From positions 1-11,131 of the forward strand of contig JANSXJ010000098.1 of NCBI GenBank assembly GCA_024743015.1: DNA of 11,131 bases. The letters run 5' to 3'. Positions within the stretch are counted from its first letter, which is position 1. The number at the start of each line of letters is the position of its first letter. Below the pieces are notes generated by a model. That model saw only the letters and a program-made list of their open reading frames with translations. It made no database searches and had not been told where the DNA came from. This document shows, piece by piece, positions 6,197 through 11,131 of this stretch. The position numbers and the translations under genes were made by a program. Source of the DNA: Hyphomonas sp. GTDB lineage: Bacteria > Pseudomonadota > Alphaproteobacteria > Caulobacterales > Hyphomonadaceae.

Positions 6197-6204
6197 AAAG
6201 GAGG
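6197..6204 (+). promoter_or_regulatory. Strong ribosome binding site of the second response regulator gene
   Basis: AAAGGAGG at 6197-6204, 7 nt before ATG 6212, is the best Shine-Dalgarno in the window. It starts 2 nt after the degP stop codon, so the regulator may be translated from the degP transcript. Confidence 0.75.
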
Positions 6205-6211
6205 CTGCACA

Positions 6212-6886
6212 ATGCACGTGCTGGTAATTGAAGACGATCGTGAGCACGCTCAGTTCATTGAGAAAGTGCTTAGCGAAGCAGGCCATAGCGTCGAAACTGC
6301 CGGAGACGGTGTCGGCGGCCTAAGCCGAGCACGCGAAGACCAGTTCGATGCACTTGTGGTCGATCGCATGTTGCCCGAAAAGCCGGGCCTGCAATTGGTC
6401 GAGGAATTCCGGAATGGCGGCGGGACCACCCCGGCGCTGTTCCTCTCGGCGCTTTCAGACGTAGACAATCGTGTGGAAGGCCTGAAGGTTGGCGCGGATG
6501 ATTATCTATCCAAGCCGTTTGCGCCTGAAGAACTCGTCGCACGCATAGAGGCCCTCGGGCGCCGCCAGGTTTCTGGTGAACCGCCGGTGACTGTCCTAAA
6601 AGTCGGCGATCTCGAAATGGACCTGCTGGCGCGCAAAGTGACCCGCGGAGACACCAAGATCGACCTGCAACCGCGAGAGTTTAAACTGCTTGAGTACCTC
6701 ATGCGCCACGCTGGTCAGACCGTGACCCGGACAATGCTGCTGGAGAAGGTCTGGAACTATCACTTCGACCCTCAGACCAACGTGATCGATGTCCATATTT
6801 CGCGTTTGCGCGCGAAAATCGACAAAGAATTCGAACAGCCGCTCTTGCAGACGGTACGCGGTGCGGGCTACTGCCTGCAGGCATGA
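6212..6886 (+). CDS. OmpR-family response regulator of the degP-linked two-component system
   Basis: This is a 224-residue regulator. The receiver domain (about 1-115) has E7/D8/D9, phospho-acceptor D51 in VVDRMLP, switch residue S79 in LFLSALS and K101 in DDYLSKPF. The winged-helix domain (about 125-222) shows LQPREFKLLEYLMRHAGQ, VWNYHFDPQTNVIDVHISRLRAKI (split here as VWNYHFDPQTN and VIDVHISRLRAKI) and the VRGAGYCL wing. DPQTNVIDVHI is typical of the CusR/QseB-like branch of the family. It follows degP by 17 bp behind a strong ribosome site and overlaps the start of the kinase gene by 4 bp, so the pair is translationally coupled. Target genes are unknown; degP just upstream is a natural candidate because its leader contains repeats suited to this family. 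Confidence 0.93.
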   Translation: MHVLVIEDDREHAQFIEKVLSEAGHSVETAGDGVGGLSRAREDQFDALVVDRMLPEKPGLQLVEEFRNGGGTTPALFLSALSDVDNRVEGLKVGADDYLSKPFAPEELVARIEALGRRQVSGEPPVTVLKVGDLEMDLLARKVTRGDTKIDLQPREFKLLEYLMRHAGQTVTRTMLLEKVWNYHFDPQTNVIDVHISRLRAKIDKEFEQPLLQTVRGAGYCLQA

Positions 6887-8277
6887 AGTCAGGCCCCTTC
6901 GCGTTCGTCCGGACCACAACGTTTCGGCTGGCGCTAGTTTATTCAATCCTGTTCGCGCTGTTCTCGGCGGGGCTGCTTGCATACCTATTTCAGGCGACTG
7001 TCGGGACCATGCGCGCCGACGCAAAAGCGCGCCTGGAGGCAGAGTTTCGGACGCTCGCTGTCGCATGGAATACAGGCGGGCCGACGCGGCTTGAACAGTC
7101 CTTGCTCGAGCGCGTTCTCGTCGATTTGCGTGATTTCACTTATCAGTTTGAAGACGCCAATGGACGAACCATCGTCGGCGATATGCCGCGTATGCCGGTT
7201 GAACCTCTGGAGGAGTACGGTACGCCGCGCGTCGTCACGTTTGAGATCGAACGCCCAGGTCCCGAGGGCGGCACGACGATCACCCCAATCGAAGGCCGGA
7301 TCGTTCGCCTCGGCGATGACAGCGTATTGCTGGTTGGGATCAAGATGGATGAGCGGGTGCGTCAGGTGAACCGGATCACCCGCGCGGTCGCGACCGCTGC
7401 GCCGATCGGGTTTATTCTCGCTTTGCTCGGCGGGTTTTTCAGCGCGCGCTATGCGGCCCATCGCGCGGAGAGCCTGACGAAGACAGCCGAGGGTGTGATG
7501 TCCGGCGACCTCTCCCTGCGTGCCCCGGTTGGGGTTTCCGGGGATGAATTCGATCGCCTTGCCGAACAGTTGAACGCCATGCTGGAAAAGCTGGAAACGC
7601 TGATGGCAGCGACTCGCCATGCCGGAGATTCCATTGCTCACGATTTGCGCTCGCCCTTGTCCCGGTTGCGCAACCAGTTGGAAGCGCGGCTGCGCGGACC
7701 GATTGATGAAGTCACCGCACGCGAAACGCTCGCTGAAACGGTCGAGGAAGTCGATAATGTCCTCGCCACGTTCAACGCAATTTTGCGCCTCTCTCGCGTC
7801 AATGAAGGGGCGGAGGGCAAATTGGTGCCGCTGGATCTCAGCCAATTGTGCGAGGAGATGTCGGAACTTTTCGAACCGGCCTGCGAAGATGCCGGGATCG
7901 AGTTTACGTCGAATATCGAACGCGGTCTGGAGATGATGGCGGACCGGACGCTCATGGCGCAAGCGGTGTCCAATCTGCTGGACAATGCGGTCAAATACAC
8001 ACCGTCCGGAAAGAGTATCCATCTCAGCGCCGCGCTGAAGGATGAGCAGATCGAAGTGATCGTTGCCGACACTGGACCCGGTATTCCTCAAGCAGATCTT
8101 GAGCGCGTTAAAGAACGATTTGTGCGTCTGGATGAGGCACGCACGCAGGTTGGGTCTGGCCTGGGACTGGCCTTGGTCGAGGCCGTATCCGAACTGCATT
8201 CGGGGACGTTCACCCTGACTCGCGGTGATGATCATACTGGCTTAAAAGCGATCCTGACATTTGCGCCCAAACGCTAG
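6883..8277 (+). CDS. Transmembrane sensor histidine kinase of the degP-linked two-component system
   Basis: This is a 464-residue kinase whose ATG overlaps the stop of the preceding regulator gene (ATGA). TM1 lies at about 15-40 and a periplasmic sensor of about 125 residues follows. TM2 lies at about 166-187, followed by a HAMP domain (about 188-240, with VMSGDLSLRAPV and DEFDRLAEQLNAML). The HisKA helix carries AGDSIAHDLRSPLSRL with phospho-acceptor H253 followed by the acidic D254. The HATPase domain (about 350-464) has the N box SNLLDNAVKYTP (N364, N368), G1 DTGPG (396-400) and G2 GSGLGL (424-429), so it looks fully functional. The sensor domain shows no family I recognise. The kinase should phosphorylate the regulator encoded with it; a role in sensing envelope stress is inferred from the neighbouring degP. 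Confidence 0.93.
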   Translation: MKSGPFAFVRTTTFRLALVYSILFALFSAGLLAYLFQATVGTMRADAKARLEAEFRTLAVAWNTGGPTRLEQSLLERVLVDLRDFTYQFEDANGRTIVGDMPRMPVEPLEEYGTPRVVTFEIERPGPEGGTTITPIEGRIVRLGDDSVLLVGIKMDERVRQVNRITRAVATAAPIGFILALLGGFFSARYAAHRAESLTKTAEGVMSGDLSLRAPVGVSGDEFDRLAEQLNAMLEKLETLMAATRHAGDSIAHDLRSPLSRLRNQLEARLRGPIDEVTARETLAETVEEVDNVLATFNAILRLSRVNEGAEGKLVPLDLSQLCEEMSELFEPACEDAGIEFTSNIERGLEMMADRTLMAQAVSNLLDNAVKYTPSGKSIHLSAALKDEQIEVIVADTGPGIPQADLERVKERFVRLDEARTQVGSGLGLALVEAVSELHSGTFTLTRGDDHTGLKAILTFAPKR

Positions 8278-8285
8278 GTGAGAGC

Positions 8286-10979
8286 TTGCTAAAACCGGTC
8301 GCCATTTCAAACCAACCTGCCGCCGCTATCGATGCCGCCGTAGCTGAAGCACCATACCTTTCTGACCTGGCAAACAGCGTCGATGGGTATGATGATCCTG
8401 ATCGGCTCTTGGGGGCGGCCTTCGCGCTTTGTGAGCGCGTCGCGGCGGGTGAATCTGATCCCGCAACGGCGCTGCGACGGGCCAAGAAACAGGCGCATCT
8501 GGCGATTGCCGCGGGCGACCTGAGCGGGCGGTATTCGCTGGCTCAAACCACGCGCCACATTACCGAGTTTGCCGATGCGAGTATGGACGCTGCGTTGAGC
8601 GCTGCGCTCGGGTCACGCGACCTGACCTCAAGAGGATTGTTTGCTGTTGCGCTTGGAAAGATGGGGGCGTTCGAGCTCAATTATTCCAGCGATATCGATA
8701 TAGCGGTGTTCTTTGATCCGGATCTGTTTGATGGCGGCGCGCGAGAACCTGTCGATGCCGCGGTTCGCACGGTTCGCAAAATGATTGGTCTGCTTGATGA
8801 TCGTACGCCTGACGGATACGTGTTTCGCACCGACCTGCGTTTGCGCCCCGATCCCAGCTCAACCCCGGTCGCCGTTTCAACGCGGCGAGCCGAACTCTAT
8901 TATGAGAGCGTAGGCCAGAATTGGGAGAGAATGGTCTGGATCAAGGGGCGCACCGCGGCGGGAGACCGGGACGCGGGCGCGGCTTTCCTCACAGCGCTGG
9001 ACCCTTTTGTCTGGCGACGCCACCTGGACTATTGGGCGATTGCCGATGTTCACGCGATCAAGAACATGATCAATGCCAAGGCAGGCAGCCGCTCGCTTGA
9101 GGATGTCGCACCGGATGTGAAACTCGGCCCAGGCGGGATTCGGGAAATCGAGTTTTTTGTTCAGACCCAGCAGATCATCCTCGGAGGCCGCAATCCGTCC
9201 TTGCGGGTTCGGGGAACGCTTGATGGCATGCAGGGGCTGGTTGAGCTTGGCGCGGTCGAGGCCAGCGCGGCAGCGGAGCTTTCAACCGCCTACACCGCAC
9301 TCCGGACCGTGGAGCATCGTATACAGATGCTGGATGATGCCCAAACGCACACAGTGCCGAGCTTCGAGGCGCGGCGTGCGGCAGTCGCCACACTTTGCGG
9401 CTACAGCTCCCTGGATGCGTTCGACCGCGACCTTGTAGCGACCCGAAAATGCGTCCACGCGCACTATCGCGCCCTGTTTGCCGAAGAGGCGCAAAAAAGC
9501 CAGAGCGCTGTCGACGGCAATCTGGTTTTCACCGGTGTCGACAATGACCCGGAAACCGTCAAAACTCTTACCGAGCTGGGGTTCGCCCAACCAGAAACGG
9601 TCATCGAGTCGATCCGGCAATGGCATCGCGGACGCACACCCGCCACCCGCACGACGCGAGGGCGAGAGTTGCTTACGGCGATACTGCCGGACCTGTTGGC
9701 GGCAATGGGAAAAACCGGTGAGCCCGATGAAGCGTTTCGCCGGTTCAGTCGTTTCTTTGAAGGCTTGCGATCGGGTGTTCAGGTGCTCTCTATGCTGGTC
9801 GCAGAGACGGCTCTGATGGACGACCTCGTCACCACATTGGCCATTGCGCCGCGGATCGCCGACATTCTTGCCCGTCGTCCAGGTTTGCTGGAAGCCTTGT
9901 TATTCGTTTCCGACCGCAAGGAAACCCCTGAGATTGATGCTGAGACCGAGTTCGAAACTGGCATGGAGCTCGTTCGACGGTGGCAGGGTGAGCGAGCGTT
10001 CCTGATCGGGCATCAGCTTCTGCACGGCCAGATCCAGGCGCGCGACGCGGCCGCGGCCTGGACGGAACTGGCCGACACATGCATCGACTTGATGAGCCGG
10101 TTGGCCGAGTTCGAGACGGCTCGCCGCTTTGGTCCAGCACCGGGCACATGGTCCGTGATCGGGCTCGGAAAACTGGGCGGACGCGAAATGACGGCGGGAT
10201 CCGATCTCGACATCCTGGTGATTTACGATCCCGATGAAACCGATGAGGCGCAGAAATGGTTCACGCGGTTTACCCAGCGCCTGATCACCGCCTTGTCCGC
10301 AGAAACTGGCGAAGGGCGTCTGTATGAGGTCGACATGCGGCTGCGCCCGTCCGGGCGCGCGGGTCCGGTAGCTACGTCGATTACTTCGTTCGAGCGGTAT
10401 CATCTGGACGAAGCCTGGACCTGGGAACATATGGCGTTGACTCGATTGCGACCTCTGTCGGGCGACACTGCTCTGGGAGACCGTATTGCTGCGATCGCGG
10501 AGCGAGCCATTCAGACCGGTGATAAGGCAACGCGGACGCAAGACATATTGGATATGCGCGCGCGGCTTCATCGCGATAAACCTTCGGCCGGACAATGGGA
10601 CCTCAAGATGCGTCCGGGTGGATTGGTTGATCTGGAATTCATTACCCAGCACGCAATTCTGACCGCACAAACGCCGCAGAATCTGATGCCGGAACTCAAC
10701 CGGGCCCATCATCAGCTGGCAGCGACCGGTGAATGGGATGACCAGACCGACGCGGCGATGTCAGGAGCCTTCACAGTGTTGCAGGCGCTCCAGCAAGTGC
10801 AAAGGATCGCGCATGAAGGGGCGGTGTCTGAAGCTGACTTGTCCAGCGGATTGAAAGACCGCCTGTGCCGCGCCATCGGAAGCCCCGATTTTACGGATTT
10901 GTCAAATCAGCTGGAAGAAACGTGCGACCGCGTAACTGCACTTTTTCAGGAAAAACTTGGAGCCATCGCGACGGATTAG
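8286..10979 (+). CDS. glnE: GlnE, bifunctional glutamine synthetase adenylyltransferase/adenylyl-removing enzyme
   Basis: This is an 897-residue cytoplasmic enzyme that adds AMP to glutamine synthetase (inactivating it) or removes it by phosphorolysis, under control of PII proteins and glutamine. The two nucleotidyltransferase domains are visible. The N-terminal adenylyl-removase site is GKMGAFELNYSSDIDI (G124-I139; D136, D138), followed by GPGGIREIEFF (281-291). The C-terminal adenylyltransferase site is GLGKLGGREM...GSDLDI (626-643; D640, D642), followed by MRPGGLVDLEF (775-785). The start is TTG 8286: no in-frame ATG or GTG exists between an upstream TGA (8229) and ATG 8583, which would cut into the conserved first domain. 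AGGTG at 8276-8280 is a usable ribosome site and overlaps the kinase stop codon, so glnE is probably coupled to the kinase gene 8 bp upstream. It is slightly shorter than E. coli GlnE (about 946 residues), mostly at the N-terminus. Confidence 0.96.
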   Translation: MLKPVAISNQPAAAIDAAVAEAPYLSDLANSVDGYDDPDRLLGAAFALCERVAAGESDPATALRRAKKQAHLAIAAGDLSGRYSLAQTTRHITEFADASMDAALSAALGSRDLTSRGLFAVALGKMGAFELNYSSDIDIAVFFDPDLFDGGAREPVDAAVRTVRKMIGLLDDRTPDGYVFRTDLRLRPDPSSTPVAVSTRRAELYYESVGQNWERMVWIKGRTAAGDRDAGAAFLTALDPFVWRRHLDYWAIADVHAIKNMINAKAGSRSLEDVAPDVKLGPGGIREIEFFVQTQQIILGGRNPSLRVRGTLDGMQGLVELGAVEASAAAELSTAYTALRTVEHRIQMLDDAQTHTVPSFEARRAAVATLCGYSSLDAFDRDLVATRKCVHAHYRALFAEEAQKSQSAVDGNLVFTGVDNDPETVKTLTELGFAQPETVIESIRQWHRGRTPATRTTRGRELLTAILPDLLAAMGKTGEPDEAFRRFSRFFEGLRSGVQVLSMLVAETALMDDLVTTLAIAPRIADILARRPGLLEALLFVSDRKETPEIDAETEFETGMELVRRWQGERAFLIGHQLLHGQIQARDAAAAWTELADTCIDLMSRLAEFETARRFGPAPGTWSVIGLGKLGGREMTAGSDLDILVIYDPDETDEAQKWFTRFTQRLITALSAETGEGRLYEVDMRLRPSGRAGPVATSITSFERYHLDEAWTWEHMALTRLRPLSGDTALGDRIAAIAERAIQTGDKATRTQDILDMRARLHRDKPSAGQWDLKMRPGGLVDLEFITQHAILTAQTPQNLMPELNRAHHQLAATGEWDDQTDAAMSGAFTVLQALQQVQRIAHEGAVSEADLSSGLKDRLCRAIGSPDFTDLSNQLEETCDRVTALFQEKLGAIATD

Positions 10980-11013
10980 ATCGCTGCCATCGTTTCATTA
11001 CTGAGTTGAAAAG

Positions 11014-11018
11014 AAAGG
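11014..11018 (+). promoter_or_regulatory. Ribosome binding site of the last, partial gene
   Basis: AAAGG at 11014-11018 is 9 nt before ATG 11028. The gap after glnE (10980-11027) shows no hairpin strong enough to be called a terminator. Confidence 0.5.
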
Positions 11019-11027
11019 CTCATTGAT

Positions 11028-11131
11028 ATGAAGAAACTTACGATTGCAGCGCTCGTCACACTTGGTTTGGGCGGTGTCACCTACACAGCTATCGCACAGC
11101 AAGGCGGTCCGGGGCCACACCCGCGCCTGGA
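11028..11131 (+). CDS. Start of a small exported protein, 3' truncated by window edge
   Basis: Thirty-four complete codons are visible. They read as a clear signal peptide: MKK, a hydrophobic core (LTIAALVTLGLGGVTY) and a likely cleavage site AIA|Q, followed by a Gly/Pro-rich start of the mature chain (QQGGPGPHPRL). A ribosome site precedes ATG 11028. The start of the mature chain resembles small periplasmic EF-hand or Spy/metal-sensor proteins of alphaproteobacteria, but too little is visible to name it. Confidence 0.65.
   Translation, partial: MKKLTIAALVTLGLGGVTYTAIAQQGGPGPHPRL

Noticed and set aside
6985..8235. Long antisense open frame (416 codons) opposite the second kinase
   Set aside because: It lies wholly inside a kinase gene with all catalytic motifs; its sequence has no coherent domain or signal. 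It is a by-product of codon bias.
9900..10712. Antisense open frame (270 codons) opposite glnE
   Set aside because: It mirrors the conserved adenylyltransferase domain of glnE and has no domain of its own.
1..11131. Search for mobile elements, CRISPR arrays, tRNA/rRNA genes and defence systems
   Set aside because: No transposase, integrase, terminal repeats, regularly spaced repeats or RNA-gene signatures were seen; all long frames are accounted for by core genes.

Overview
The window looks like chromosomal core DNA from an alphaproteobacterium. GC content is moderately high, and the proteins resemble those of the Hyphomonadaceae/Maricaulaceae/Caulobacterales type. This placement is inferred from protein style and from the order degP - response regulator - histidine kinase - glnE, which I recall from alphaproteobacteria such as Sinorhizobium. 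It is not a database result. All genes lie on the + strand and are tightly packed. I see no tRNA, rRNA, CRISPR array, insertion sequence or phage gene.

Left part (1-2804): the 3' end of a J-domain co-chaperone gene (DnaJ C-terminal domain) is followed by a three-gene unit. It encodes a small exported PepSY-type protein, a PhoP-like OmpR-family response regulator and a PhoQ-like membrane histidine kinase. The first two genes are 10 bp apart and the kinase follows after 25 bp.

Middle part (2852-6194): ccmE, the haem chaperone of system I cytochrome c maturation, stands without its usual partners ccmI, ccmF and ccmH. The next gene encodes a two-domain protein, an alpha/beta hydrolase fused to an OsmC-type thiol-peroxidase domain. 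After it comes a Do-family (DegP/HtrA) periplasmic protease with a catalytic triad and two PDZ domains. The 83-bp leader of the protease gene holds direct repeats and palindromes that could be operators.

Right part (6212-11131): a second OmpR-family regulator and its histidine kinase overlap by 4 bp (ATGA) and directly follow degP. Eight bp later comes glnE, the bifunctional adenylyltransferase/adenylyl-removing enzyme that controls glutamine synthetase, which uses a TTG start. The window ends inside a gene for a small exported protein.

The common theme is envelope and periplasm upkeep (protein folding and proteolysis, haem delivery, thiol/peroxide chemistry, two two-component systems), with a nitrogen-metabolism enzyme at the end of the same transcription direction. 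No clearly novel defence or mobile system is visible. The most unusual points are the isolated ccmE with a hydrolase-OsmC gene in the place of ccmF/ccmH, the cysteine pattern of that fusion protein, and the repeat structures in front of the PepSY and degP genes.
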